Of a stretch of DNA of 64,000 nucleotides, positions 1 to 10,078 are shown piece after piece. The stretch's first letter is position 1, and the number at the start of each line of letters is the position of its first letter. The position numbers and the translations under genes were made by a program. The notes under the pieces are model-generated. The model made no database searches, was not told where the DNA came from, and worked only from the letters and a program-made list of their open reading frames with translations. The stretch is from Kribbella rubisoli (lineage in GTDB: Bacteria; Actinomycetota; Actinomycetes; Propionibacteriales; Kribbellaceae): positions 186,001-250,000 of the forward strand of contig NZ_SHKR01000017.1 of NCBI RefSeq assembly GCF_004217145.1, read 5' to 3'.

Positions 1-137
1 GTCTCCTGTACGGCATCCTCGGCCTCGTGCACCGACGCGAGCATCCGGTAGCAGTGGGCGAGCAGCTCCTTGCGGAACGGCTCGGTTCGGCTGTCGAAGT
101 CGCTCACCACTACCTCGTCCCCCTCTTTCACGGTCAC
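1..137 (-). CDS. ECF-type RNA polymerase sigma factor, N-terminus only
   Basis: Partial gene running off the left edge; only about the first 45 codons are present. The frame contains FRKELLAHCYRMLASVHEAE followed by DAVQET, the sigma-70 region 2 signature of ECF factors of the SigG/SigJ type (region 2 binds the core polymerase and the -10 element). The start is a GTG at 135-137 that shares the four bases GTGA with the stop of the esterase gene, so the two are probably translationally coupled. A second GTG at 108-110 is also possible. The role of the sigma factor cannot be read from this fragment; pairing with an esterase suggests that the hydrolase belongs to the same response. Confidence 0.85.
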   Translation of the reverse strand, partial: MTVKEGDEVVVSDFDSRTEPFRKELLAHCYRMLASVHEAEDAVQE

Positions 138-1030
138 AGGCCGAGCACCGGCCGTGCCCAGAGTGCCATCCGCTGGATGGCATCGTCGGCTTCCGGCGCG
201 CGACCGGCCGCCATCTGGAACGTGTGCTGCATCTCCGGGAACACGTCGAGCCGCACCTCGACCCCGGCCTTCTCCGCCCCCTCGGCCAGCATGTTGGCGT
301 CGTCGAGCAGTACCTCGTCGCCGCCGACCTGGATGTAGATCGGTCCGAGCCCGGTGAGGTCGCCGTACAGCGGGTTCACGAACGGATCCCGCGGTGAGCC
401 GTCTGGTCCTAGGAAGAGGTAAGCGAGTCCACGGACGAGATCGCGGTGGAAGAACTCGTCACGGTCCCGGTTGGCGTCGTACGACGCTCCTGTCGCCTCG
501 AAGTCGACCGCCGGGGAGAACGGCATAGCGCCGGCGGGCAACGGCAGGCCGATCGAGCGGGCGCGGAGTTGGGTGGTGACGGCCATGCCGCCTCCTACCG
601 AATCGCCGACGAACAGGATGTGCTCGGGGGAGATGCCTTGGTTCAAGAGCCAGCGGTAGGTGTCGACCCCGTGGTCGAGCTGGGCCGGATGCGTGTGTTC
701 GGGCGCCATCGGGTAGTCGAAGACGAGCGCTCGGGCGCCGACCGCCTTGGCCAGGTGCGCGAACATCTTCCGGTGTGAGTAGCGCGATCCGCCGATGTAG
801 CCGCCGCCGTGGAAGCACAACAGGACCCGGTCTGCCGAGGCGTTGTGCGGGACGATCCAGATCGCCTGGCGGCCTTCGACGGACAGGTAGTCCACGTCTG
901 TGGGCTCGGTGGTCAGCTCGGCCCAGCGGTGGTCGCCCGACTCCTGGTCGCCGTCGGGGGTGTCCCGCTGGGCGGACTCGCGCGACGTGACCCAGTGCCG
1001 CCGGACCGCTTCGGACTCCTTGCTCGCCAT
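134..1030 (-). CDS. alpha/beta hydrolase (HSL-family esterase)
   Basis: 298-residue cytoplasmic esterase or lipase of the hormone-sensitive-lipase group. The oxyanion-hole motif HGGG lies at about residues 74-77, the nucleophile elbow GDSVGG at 142-147 (Ser144), and the acid and base follow in GGDEVLLDD and MQHTF near the C-terminus, so the catalytic triad appears complete. Length is normal for the family. The ATG has an AAAGGA ribosome site about 8 bases upstream. It is divergent from the DUF4870 gene and its stop overlaps the start of the sigma factor. The substrate is unknown; the family cleaves short acyl esters. No signal peptide is visible. Confidence 0.9.
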   Translation of the reverse strand: MASKESEAVRRHWVTSRESAQRDTPDGDQESGDHRWAELTTEPTDVDYLSVEGRQAIWIVPHNASADRVLLCFHGGGYIGGSRYSHRKMFAHLAKAVGARALVFDYPMAPEHTHPAQLDHGVDTYRWLLNQGISPEHILFVGDSVGGGMAVTTQLRARSIGLPLPAGAMPFSPAVDFEATGASYDANRDRDEFFHRDLVRGLAYLFLGPDGSPRDPFVNPLYGDLTGLGPIYIQVGGDEVLLDDANMLAEGAEKAGVEVRLDVFPEMQHTFQMAAGRAPEADDAIQRMALWARPVLGL

Positions 1031-1047
1031 CGTGATTCCTTTCGGTT

Positions 1048-1073
1048 GCTGGTCGTTATCGGTACTGACCAGC
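1048..1073. promoter_or_regulatory. inverted repeat in divergent promoter region
   Basis: GCTGGTC (1048-1054) and GACCAGC (1067-1073) form a perfect 7-bp inverted repeat with a 12-base spacer, between the esterase start (1030, minus) and the DUF4870 start (1112, plus). Size and location fit an operator for one or both genes. No regulator can be assigned, and a 7-bp match can arise by chance in GC-rich DNA. Confidence 0.3.
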
Positions 1074-1111
1074 GCTGCCGCGAAAAGGAATCGGCGTGCT
1101 TCACTGGGAGC

Positions 1112-1495
1112 ATGAGCACTCCGGGCTCAGGGTCGGCGTTGCCGGCCTCGGAAGAACGCACGTGGGCGATGCTCGCGCATGTGGGGGTGTTCATCGCGGC
1201 CTGGTTCGCGATGGGGTTCCTGTGTCCGCTGATCATCTGGCTGCTGTTCCGCGGCCGGTCCGAGTTCGTCCGCAAGAACGCGGTGGAGTCGCTGAACTTC
1301 CAGATCTCGCTGCTGATCTACACGGCGATCGCGGTGGTGCTGGTGCTGATCACGTTCGGTCTCGGGGTGCTGATCATCGTGCCGCTGATCGTGATCGGTG
1401 CGGTCGCGGCGGTCGTGGTCATCGTGCTGGCGACGATCGCGGCCTCGAGCGGCCAGGACTACCGCTACCCCTTGACGATCCGCTTCGTCCGTTAG
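1112..1495 (+). CDS. DUF4870 domain membrane protein
   Basis: 127-residue integral membrane protein. After a short polar N-terminus come ERTWAMLAHVGVF, a hydrophobic helix, the loop FRGRSEFVRKNAVESLNFQ and two more hydrophobic helices ending in DYRYPLTIRFVR. The phrase 'FVRKNAVESLNFQ' with a closing YPL is the hallmark of the DUF4870 (Tic20-like) family, whose biochemical role is unknown. The ATG at 1112 is chosen because the conserved AHVGVF helix follows within 25 residues and GGGAG lies just upstream; the same frame stays open further upstream across the divergent promoter. The next gene starts 10 bases after the stop, so the two are probably co-transcribed. Confidence 0.85.
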   Translation: MSTPGSGSALPASEERTWAMLAHVGVFIAAWFAMGFLCPLIIWLLFRGRSEFVRKNAVESLNFQISLLIYTAIAVVLVLITFGLGVLIIVPLIVIGAVAAVVVIVLATIAASSGQDYRYPLTIRFVR

Positions 1496-1505
1496 TGTCT
1501 GGCCG

Positions 1506-2321
1506 GTGGAGCTCATCGGCCAGGGGATGGAAGGCGCGGTCTACGACCTCGGGGACGGGACCGTGCGGAAGGTCTGGTTCGACCGGCGGCCGGAGGATGT
1601 GCTGCCGCTGAAGGCGTTCCTCGACGAACTGCCGGAGCTGCCGTTCCGTACGCCGCGGATCCGCGAGATCGGCGTGGGCGAGAACGGACTCGCGGTCAGC
1701 GTGGAGGACAAGCTGACCGGGGTGCCGCTGCATCAGGCTGGTTTGGATGAGGCGCGAGCGCTGGATGCGTTCGTCTTGGTTGTCGAGTCGCTCCGCAATG
1801 CGCGGCCTGGCCCGGCGAGCAAGGCGCTGCCGGTGATTGGTGAGCCGTTCTGGGGGCGGTCCTGGGGTGAGAGCCTGGCGGCTGTCGTACGTCGTCGGGC
1901 AGCAGCCTCGAAGGTTCATCTCGAGCGGGACGTGCCTGACTTCCCTCGACTGCTGGCGACCGTGCTTGAGGCGCTGTGCGACCTGCCGGACGTCGAGCTG
2001 AGCGTCGTACATGGGGACGTTTGTCCGCCCAATGTGCTGATGCACGGCTCAGAGGTTGCGGCGGTGCTCGACTGGGGGTTCCTGTCGACTGCCGGGGACA
2101 CCACCTTCGAGGCGTCGTTGGCGGCCGGGTTCTTCGACATGTACGGGCCGGAGGCGCGGCGGCTCGACAACCTGTTGCTGGACCGGTTTGCGGGGCTTGG
2201 GCACGACCGCGAGCGGATGCGGTTGTACCGGCAGGCGTACGGCATCATCACCGCGACGATCTACGACGAGAACGCCGGTGACGGGCACTACATCTGGTGC
2301 GTAAACCAGCTCACGAAATGA
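1506..2321 (+). CDS. aminoglycoside phosphotransferase-like kinase
   Basis: 271-residue protein with the APH/choline-kinase fold. The catalytic loop reads VVHGDVCPPNVLM (His-Gly-Asp with the downstream Asn) and the metal-binding segment is VLDWGF, both well preserved. The N-terminal ELIGQGMEGAVYDLGDG resembles a nucleotide-binding glycine loop. Such proteins phosphorylate antibiotics or other small hydroxylated molecules; nothing here fixes the substrate, so a resistance role should not be assumed. Start is GTG at 1506, 10 bases after the DUF4870 stop. It converges on the GNAT-Nudix gene and their 3' ends overlap by 11 bases. Confidence 0.8.
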   Translation: MELIGQGMEGAVYDLGDGTVRKVWFDRRPEDVLPLKAFLDELPELPFRTPRIREIGVGENGLAVSVEDKLTGVPLHQAGLDEARALDAFVLVVESLRNARPGPASKALPVIGEPFWGRSWGESLAAVVRRRAAASKVHLERDVPDFPRLLATVLEALCDLPDVELSVVHGDVCPPNVLMHGSEVAAVLDWGFLSTAGDTTFEASLAAGFFDMYGPEARRLDNLLLDRFAGLGHDRERMRLYRQAYGIITATIYDENAGDGHYIWCVNQLTK

Positions 2322-3180
2322 TCGGTACACCGGCTCGTAGGTTGTGAAGCTGATTCGGCGCCGCCAGGAGCATCGGGAGGCGGCGGGCATTCAGCGGTGA
2401 GACCAGGCCCTCCAGCTCCTCGGGCGCGTGCCACGACAGGGCGCGGATCTCGAAGCCGTCCGGCTGGAGCTCGTCGATCAGCGAGGGGTCGTGTACGCCG
2501 CCGTCGTACAGGATCTCGACGGCGTCGCCCCAGCCCTCCCAGCGCGGCAGCCAGTCGATCGCCAGTACGCCGAGCAGCGGCAGCGCCGTACCCATCTCCT
2601 CCTGCATCTCGCGGGACGCACCGGTCGCCGGGTCCTCGTCGGGCTCGACCACACCGCCGGGCAGCTCCAGGTCCTTCTTGTAGCTGACCTGACACAGCAG
2701 GACGCGCCCAGCCGTGTCGCGTACGACGACGTGGGCGATCACCCGCTTCTTGGGCAGCGTGGAGTCCATCAAGGCTGTCCAGCCCGTCACCGTGTTCGGG
2801 CGCGGGTCGTCGACGCGCATGCCGTAGATCGCGACGTCCCGGCGCTCACCGTCCACGAGCGCGGCGCCACGCAGTATGCCTTCACGCCGGAAACCGGACC
2901 GGATCGCGACGCGCGCGGTCGAGTGGAGCTCCGGGTCCACCTCGACCTGCAGCCGCTCGAACCCGAGCTCACCGAAGGCGTACTCCGTTGCCAACCGGAC
3001 TGCCCGCAGCGCCAGCTCCTGCCCGCCGTCGAGCGCCCAGACGACCAGTCCGGCGTCCTGGGTGGTCCGGCGCAGCTCGACGGTCCCGACCGGCTTGCCG
3101 TTCTCCACGTCGAACACGACTGCGTGTGTGTCCTGGCGTGACAGTCGCAGGGTCAGGTCACCATCGATCAGCGGAGTCAC
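2311..3180 (-). CDS. GNAT acetyltransferase-Nudix hydrolase fusion
   Basis: 289 residues in two parts. Residues 1-130 resemble a GNAT N-acetyltransferase (FERLQVEVDPELHSTARVAI and SGFRREGILRG are the usual C-terminal GNAT strands and helix). Residues 140-275 are a Nudix hydrolase with a complete Nudix box from Gly175/176 through REMQEEMG at 190-197. Nudix domains cleave nucleoside diphosphates linked to another moiety; the GNAT half would use acetyl-CoA. The GNAT part is short and may lack its first strand, so it may be degenerate. The 3' end overlaps the kinase gene on the other strand. Its start is 11 bases beyond the glgB stop, so transcription from here could run into nothing but the kinase 3' end. 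Confidence 0.8.
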   Translation of the reverse strand: MTPLIDGDLTLRLSRQDTHAVVFDVENGKPVGTVELRRTTQDAGLVVWALDGGQELALRAVRLATEYAFGELGFERLQVEVDPELHSTARVAIRSGFRREGILRGAALVDGERRDVAIYGMRVDDPRPNTVTGWTALMDSTLPKKRVIAHVVVRDTAGRVLLCQVSYKKDLELPGGVVEPDEDPATGASREMQEEMGTALPLLGVLAIDWLPRWEGWGDAVEILYDGGVHDPSLIDELQPDGFEIRALSWHAPEELEGLVSPLNARRLPMLLAAPNQLHNLRAGVPIIS

Positions 3181-3190
3181 GCCGTGAACG

Positions 3191-5428
3191 CTACCCGGTG
3201 AAGCGCAGGTACACCGTTGCCAGGGGTGGGACGGACAGCTCGGTGCTGGTAGTCATCCCGTGCCACTCCGGTCCGTCGGCCTCGACGGCGCCGAAGTTGC
3301 CGACACCGGAACCGCCGTAGTTGCCGGCGTCGGTGTTGACGACCTCTTCCCAGCGGCCGGCGTACGGGAGGCCGAGGCGGTAGCCGTGGTGCGGGACCGC
3401 GGAGAAGTTCGCGATACACGCCACGGTCGGCTCACCCTCGTCGCCGTACCGGACGAAGGAGAAGATGTTGTTGCTGGCGTCGTTCGCGTCGATCCAGCTG
3501 AACTTCTCCGCCTCGTGGTCGGTCCGCCAGAACGCCGGAGTGTCCTTGTAGACCCGGTTGAGATCGCGGACCAGCTGCTGCAGACCCTGGTGGTCGCTGT
3601 GGTCCAGCAGCCACCAGTCCAGCTCGCCCTTCTCCGACCACTCCGACTCCTGGCCGAACTCACAGCCCATGAACAGCAGCTGCTTGCCCGGGTGCGCCCA
3701 CATCATCGCCAGATAGGCACGCAGGTTCGCCAGCTGCTGCCAGCGGTCGCCGGGCATCTTGCGGAGCAGCGATCCCTTGCCGTGCACGACCTCGTCGTGG
3801 GAGAGCGGGAGGACGAAGTTCTCGGAGTACGCGTACATCATCGAGAACGTCAGCTCGTGGTGGTGGTACTGCCGGTGGATCGGCTCGTGCTCCAGGTAGC
3901 GGAGCGAGTCGTTCATCCAGCCCATGTTCCACTTGAAGCCGAAGCCGAGACCGCCGAGATGCGTGCCGCGGGTGACGCCCGGCCAGGACGTCGACTCCTC
4001 GGCCACGGTGATGACGCCGGGGACCCGCTTGTAGAGGGTCGCGTTCATCTCCTGCAGGAACGACACCGCCTCGAGGTTCTCGCGGCCGCCGTACTGGTTC
4101 GGGACCCACTGGCCGTCCTGGCGCGAGTAGTCCAGGTACAGCATCGAGGCGACCGCGTCCACGCGCAGGCCGTCGATGTGGAACTCCTCGGCCCAGTAGA
4201 TCGCGTTCGCCACCAGGAAGTTCCGCACCTGGGGCCGGCCGAAGTCGAAGACCAGCGTGCCCCAGTCCGGCTGCTCGCCTCGGCGCGGGTCCGGGTGCTC
4301 GTACAGCGGCGTACCGTCGAAACGGGCCAGGGCCCAGGCGTCCTTCGGGAAGTGCGCGGGCACCCAGTCGACGATGACGCCGATCCCGGCCTGGTGCAGC
4401 CTGTCGACGAGCAGCCGGAAGTCGTCCGGATCGCCGAAGCGCGAGGTCGGGGCGAAGTACGACGTGACCTGGTAGCCCCACGATCCGCCGAACGGGTGCT
4501 CCATGACCGGCATCAGCTCGACATGGGTGAACCCCATGTCGTTGACGTAGGCAACAAGTTCGTCGGCCAGCTCGCGGTACGAACGGCCCTTCCGCCAGGA
4601 TCCGAGATGTACTTCGTACACGCTCATCGGCTCGGCGTACGCCTCGGCCTGTGCGCGCCGCTCGAGCCAGGCGGCGTCGCTCCACTCGTACGACGACTCG
4701 GTGACGACGGACGCGTTCGCCGGGGGAGTCTCGGCCAGGTTGGCCATCGGGTCGGCCTTCTGCCGCCAGACGCCGTCGCGGCCGCAGATGTCGAACTTGT
4801 ACCGCGTACCCGCGCCGACGCCGGGCACGAAGATCTCCCACACGCCGGACGAGCCGAGTGAGCGCATCGGATGCGCGCGGCCGTCCCAGAAGTTGAAGTC
4901 CGCGGTCAGCCGGATCCCCTGCGCGTTCGGGGCCCAGACGGCGAACGACGTGCCGGTGATGGTCCCGGTCGGGCCGTCGTACCGGCGGACGTGCGCGCCG
5001 AGCACGGTCCACAGCTGCTCGTGCCGTCCCTCGCCGATCAGGTGCAGGTCGACCTCGCCGAGCGACGGGAGATAGCGGTACGGGTCGTCGACCACGGCCG
5101 CGGGACCGTCGGTATAGGTCACCTCGAGGCGGTAGTCCGGGACCTTGTCGACATCGAGTACGCCGACCCAGATGCCGTCGTGCTCGTGCCGGAGGTCGAG
5201 GCGGTTGTCGTCGTACAGCACCGTCACGCTCTTCGCGAACGGCCGCAGCGCGCGCACCGTGACACCGTGCTCGCCGAGATGCGGGCCGAGCACCTGATGA
5301 GGATCGTGGTACGTGCCGGCGACGAGTCTCTCCAGCTCGGTCCGATCGACTCGAACCGCTGTCACCACAGGCTCCTCAACCGCCACCACAGGCTCCTCAA
5401 AAGCTTCGCGCTCTCCCATGAATCCCAT
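3191..5428 (-). CDS. glgB: 1,4-alpha-glucan branching enzyme GlgB
   Basis: 745-residue GH13 enzyme that transfers alpha-1,4 chains to make alpha-1,6 branches in glycogen-like glucan. An N-terminal extension is followed by two CBM48-like modules (about 30-260) and the catalytic barrel. Catalytic residues are visible: nucleophile Asp424 in LRVDAVASML, acid/base Glu477 in VAEES and the transition-state Asp545 in LSHDEVVHG. Length is typical for the actinobacterial form. It lies downstream of treS and mak on the same strand, separated by a regulator pseudogene, and completes the GlgE pathway by branching the polymer. The first ATG (5428) is used; an ATG three codons further in is equally possible. 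Confidence 0.97.
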   Translation of the reverse strand: MGFMGEREAFEEPVVAVEEPVVTAVRVDRTELERLVAGTYHDPHQVLGPHLGEHGVTVRALRPFAKSVTVLYDDNRLDLRHEHDGIWVGVLDVDKVPDYRLEVTYTDGPAAVVDDPYRYLPSLGEVDLHLIGEGRHEQLWTVLGAHVRRYDGPTGTITGTSFAVWAPNAQGIRLTADFNFWDGRAHPMRSLGSSGVWEIFVPGVGAGTRYKFDICGRDGVWRQKADPMANLAETPPANASVVTESSYEWSDAAWLERRAQAEAYAEPMSVYEVHLGSWRKGRSYRELADELVAYVNDMGFTHVELMPVMEHPFGGSWGYQVTSYFAPTSRFGDPDDFRLLVDRLHQAGIGVIVDWVPAHFPKDAWALARFDGTPLYEHPDPRRGEQPDWGTLVFDFGRPQVRNFLVANAIYWAEEFHIDGLRVDAVASMLYLDYSRQDGQWVPNQYGGRENLEAVSFLQEMNATLYKRVPGVITVAEESTSWPGVTRGTHLGGLGFGFKWNMGWMNDSLRYLEHEPIHRQYHHHELTFSMMYAYSENFVLPLSHDEVVHGKGSLLRKMPGDRWQQLANLRAYLAMMWAHPGKQLLFMGCEFGQESEWSEKGELDWWLLDHSDHQGLQQLVRDLNRVYKDTPAFWRTDHEAEKFSWIDANDASNNIFSFVRYGDEGEPTVACIANFSAVPHHGYRLGLPYAGRWEEVVNTDAGNYGGSGVGNFGAVEADGPEWHGMTTSTELSVPPLATVYLRFTG
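5363..5400 (-). repeat. in-frame 21-bp tandem repeat in the glgB 5' end
   Basis: The 17-base string CACCACAGGCTCCTCAA occurs at 5363-5379 and again at 5384-5400, a period of 21 bases. It encodes two copies of EEPVV with a short linker in the poorly conserved N-terminal extension of GlgB. The repeat adds exactly seven codons, so it does not break the frame. It looks like a recent slippage duplication of no catalytic consequence. Confidence 0.85.
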
Positions 5429-5491
5429 CCTGCCCGATCAATGCTGTCTTCACTGCACCCCGTACCCGCCGAGTCCCGACGTACACAATCC

Positions 5492-6434
5492 TCAACCTGC
5501 CAAAGCGGCCTTCACTGCGTTGAGGCGGGCGATGTAGCGAAGCCGTCGTCGTCTTGAGTCCCTGCCAGTACTTCGGCTTCGGTCAGGGATGCTGCGGCTT
5601 GGTCGAAGCGGCCGCGCATCGTGAGGACGAAGCCGAGGTTGCTGAGGGCCGTGACTCGCTCGGCTGTGGTTGCGTTCGGGGCGTCGGCCAGGGCGCCGAA
5701 GTGGCGGCCGGCTTCGGCGTACCAACCTCTGATGAGCCACGGGGTGTGCAGGGCGAGTGCTAGGCGGAGGCCTACTACAGCGCGGTCGGTGCCTGGGGCG
5801 CGGTCGAGGATATCGAGCAGGTTCGGCCATTCGGCGAAGACTTCGGTGATGGACTCGGCTGACGCGAAGTCGTCGTCGCCACCGGCTGTCTCGACGAACG
5901 TAAGAGCCCACTCGAGTTGTGCGGCGCGGGCTTGGTCGGTTTCGCTTGCCTCGTCGAGCTTTGCCAGGGCGTAGTCGCGGACGGTTTCCAGGAGGCGGAA
6001 GCGGCGGCCGTTGGTTGCCTCGACTGTGAGGAGCGATCGGTCCGCTAGTTCGGTGAGGGCCGGGGCTACGTCGCGGGGGTTGTCGGCGATCTGTTCGGCG
6101 GCTTCCAGGTTGAAGCCTCCGGCGAAGACGGCTACGCGTCGGAGTACGGCGCGCTCTCGGTCGCCTAGGAGTTGATGGCTCCAGTCGAGGGCGGAGACCG
6201 GGCAGCGCGGAGCCGGGACGCGAGCACGCGGAGGCGCTCGGTCGGTCGGGCCAGGTCGACGTCACCCCAGAGGTCGACCGCGAGCCGGCTGTCCGGAACG
6301 GCGATGCCGCCGGCCAGCGCGAGGCGGACCAGCAGCGCCCGTTCCAGCGGGCGGTCGACCGAGAGCGGGGCGCCGCCGAGCCTGACCACCAGAGGGCCGA
6401 GAACACCGACCTCTAGCAGCGGCTCGGGAGGCAT
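5492..6434 (-). pseudogene. decayed BTAD/AfsR-type transcriptional regulator
   Basis: The 5' part (6434 to 6165) encodes 89 residues with LGPLVVRLGG and VDRPLERALLVRLALAGG, the winged-helix start of a BTAD-family regulator, then stops. A different frame over the same junction (near 6200) reads SALDWSHQLLGDRERAVLRR and VAVFAGGFNLEAAEQIA, which is the end of the NB-ARC ATPase and the following helical domain of large AfsR-like regulators, and continues to about 5530. Thus the second half of the DNA-binding domain, the whole BTAD domain and most of the ATPase are missing, and the two ends are joined out of frame. A second shift near 5530 seems to separate DDDGF from RYIARLNAVKAALAG. Intact relatives exceed 900 residues; about 300 codons remain. 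It sits between mak and glgB. Confidence 0.85.
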
Positions 6435-6442
6435 ACCCGCAA

Positions 6443-6520
6443 GTATTACAGTGGTCGGCCGCCCACGCTCTGTAATTCCCAGCCGGAGTTGGATTACTTG
6501 GCTGAGATTTGGGGTATTAC
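6443..6520. promoter_or_regulatory. cluster of ATTAC half-sites upstream of the pseudogene
   Basis: A relatively AT-rich stretch between the mak stop and the pseudogene start. ATTACAG (6445-6451) and CTGTAAT (6470-6476) form a 7-bp inverted repeat, and further ATTAC copies occur at about 6493 and 6516 (GTATTACTG). Such clustered half-sites look like a former or active operator for the regulator gene that once started at 6434. No protein can be assigned. Confidence 0.3.
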
Positions 6521-7928
6521 TGTTCGGCCAAATGCGCCGCTGCGGACAGCGGGATCTGCAGCCAGGTCGGCCGGTTACGAGCCTCGTACAGCACCTCGTA
6601 GATGACCTTGTCGGCGAGGAACGAGTTCAGCAGGACGGTCTGCTCGCGCGGATCGGTGCCCGCCACCTCGGCGTACCCGTCGCAGAAGGCCTGCTGGTTG
6701 CGGTTGGCCCACTCGGTCGCGCGGTACGCGATCTGCTGGTCGCCCTCGTGGTCCTGCAGCAGCGACCGGGCCGCGTAGTCGAACGAGCGCAGCATCCCGG
6801 CGATGTCCTTCACCGGGGTGTCCAGCGCGCGCCGCTCGATCAGCGACTTGGCCGGTTCGCCCTCGAAGTCGATCAGCTTCCAGCCGTCGATCGTCCGCAG
6901 CACCTGTCCGAGATGGAAATCGCCGTGGATCCGCTGGACCGTGACCGGCTGGTCGTACGCCGCCAGCGCGTCGAACGCCCGAGCCAGACCACCGGCGTAC
7001 GGCGCGAGCTGCGGGATCGCGGCCGCCGCGGCGTCGAGCCGACGGTGCATCGCGTTCGCGTGCTCGACCAGCTTCTCCGGCTCCCAGATGTCGGAGCCGA
7101 GCGCCTTGGCCAGCTCGGAGTGCACCTGCGCGGTGCTCGCGCCGAGCCGGTGCGATTCGGCCGCGAAGTCACCGCCGACCTCTTCGGCGTGCAGGTCGGC
7201 CTCGGCGTACAGGTCGCGCACCGACGAGGTCGCGAACGACCAGCCGTCGGTCGCACTCTTCTGGAACGCCGTCATCATCGCCAGCTCACCCGAGTCGGTG
7301 CCGCCGCCGGCGCGCGGCCACCTACCGCGCGCAGACCCCAGCACCTCCGGGACCAGTTCGGATCCGGACTCGGTGAGCGCCGACTCGATCTCGACCCCCG
7401 GGTTGCTCCCGGGCTCGAGCCGGCGGAACACCTTCAGCAGCGCGACGTCGCCGAACACCAGCGACGTGTTGCTCTGCTCAACGGTGAGGACCAGCGACTG
7501 TGCGTCCTCGGGCACCTCGATCGTCCGGTCCGGTGACCGGACGGGATGGAACTCCAGCCCGTCCAGTTGCCGTCCGTGCGTGAGCCCGTCCAGCCAGTAC
7601 GGCGTCGCTTCCTTGTCGTGCAAGGCGTCGTACACCCAGACGTCGGCATCGCCGAGATCCGGCTCCGCCCACTCACCGATCAGCGCATGGCCGAGGTTGT
7701 CGACCGGTGCACGGTGGTAGCTGAGCGGAAGCTGGTACACCCGGATCGGGATCTCCACCCCGGGCGGACCCGCACAGTAGACGAACCCGATCCGGACCGC
7801 CGGCCAGGCGCCCTCGTCCGACAGCCACACCGAGGTGGCCATCGCTTCGACGCGGACGTCGTGTCCCTTCTCCCCGAACCATCTCTGGCTCGCGCAGAAG
7901 GACTGGACCTGGTCCAGATGCGAATTCA

Positions 7929-7929
<1 letters not shown>
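6517..7929 (-). CDS. mak: maltokinase
   Basis: 470-residue kinase that phosphorylates maltose with ATP to maltose-1-phosphate, the donor used by GlgE. The C-terminal eukaryotic-like kinase lobe has VQRIHGDFHLGQVL (catalytic loop) and WKLIDFEGEPAKSLIERR (metal-binding Asp and family signature), both diagnostic for Mak/Pep2. The N-terminal cap starts CASQRWFGEKGHDV, also typical. Start is GTG at 7927-7929, sharing one base with the treS stop (TAGTG), so it is translationally coupled to treS. In many actinobacteria Mak is fused to TreS; here they are separate. The next intact gene on this strand is glgB, beyond the pseudogene. Confidence 0.97.
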
Positions 7930-9644
<1,715 letters not shown>

Positions 9645-9833
9645 CGGGTGTCTCCAAACCTAGTTCCCTTACCCCGTTCGGGCGCACCTAAAAGGGGAGG
9701 GCAGTGCATTGATCCCGGAAGAACCCCGGGGTACCGCGGTGATGTGGTGACGCCGTCGGTCGGACGGTCCCGCAAGGCGTTCCGCATAGTCTGACGGCCC
9801 TTTGCCAGTACAAGCAAATAGGCTCGCACTCAG

Positions 9834-10031
9834 TCAGCGACGACGTCCTTCGTTCTGCCGTTCGGAGGTCTGCGCCGTACTCCGCCGGCCACCCCCGCGC
9901 CGCAACCGCGGCCGCCTCTTGACCGCCCCGTTGGCATCCGCGACCCCGTCCCGCGGGTCCCGCTGCTTGAGCAATTCCTCAGCCGTGAAGATCCGATCAG
10001 GCTCCAACGGCTCCGTCGCCTCGGGCTCCAT
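9834..10031 (-). CDS. small basic-tailed protein of unknown function
   Basis: 65-residue protein with an acidic first half (MEPEATEPLEPDRIFTAEELL) and a strongly basic Arg/Gly-rich tail (KRRPRLRRGGGRR). No family recognised. The ATG at 10031 is preferred because AGGGAGAGGGG lies directly upstream; a GTG nine codons earlier at 10058 keeps the same frame. It is the last gene of the minus-strand operon that contains hicA, 47 bases after the hicA stop. The HicA upstream of it also ends in a basic tail. It could be a nucleic-acid-binding accessory or a chance open frame kept by base composition. Confidence 0.45.
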   Translation of the reverse strand: MEPEATEPLEPDRIFTAEELLKQRDPRDGVADANGAVKRRPRLRRGGGRRSTAQTSERQNEGRRR

Positions 10032-10078
10032 CGGCCCCTCTCCCTTGTTCGGAGGCACTGCTGCCGGGGTACTGCGGT

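Noticed and set aside
3260..4861. A 533-codon plus-strand frame opposite glgB
   Set aside because: Shadow frame of glgB with no recognisable domains.
5492..6406. A 304-codon open frame rich in Arg, Pro and Ser on the minus strand
   Set aside because: Its composition is that of a shifted GC-rich frame, and the homologous residues of the regulator lie in the other two frames; only its last few codons (RYIARLNAVKAALAG) belong to the old gene.
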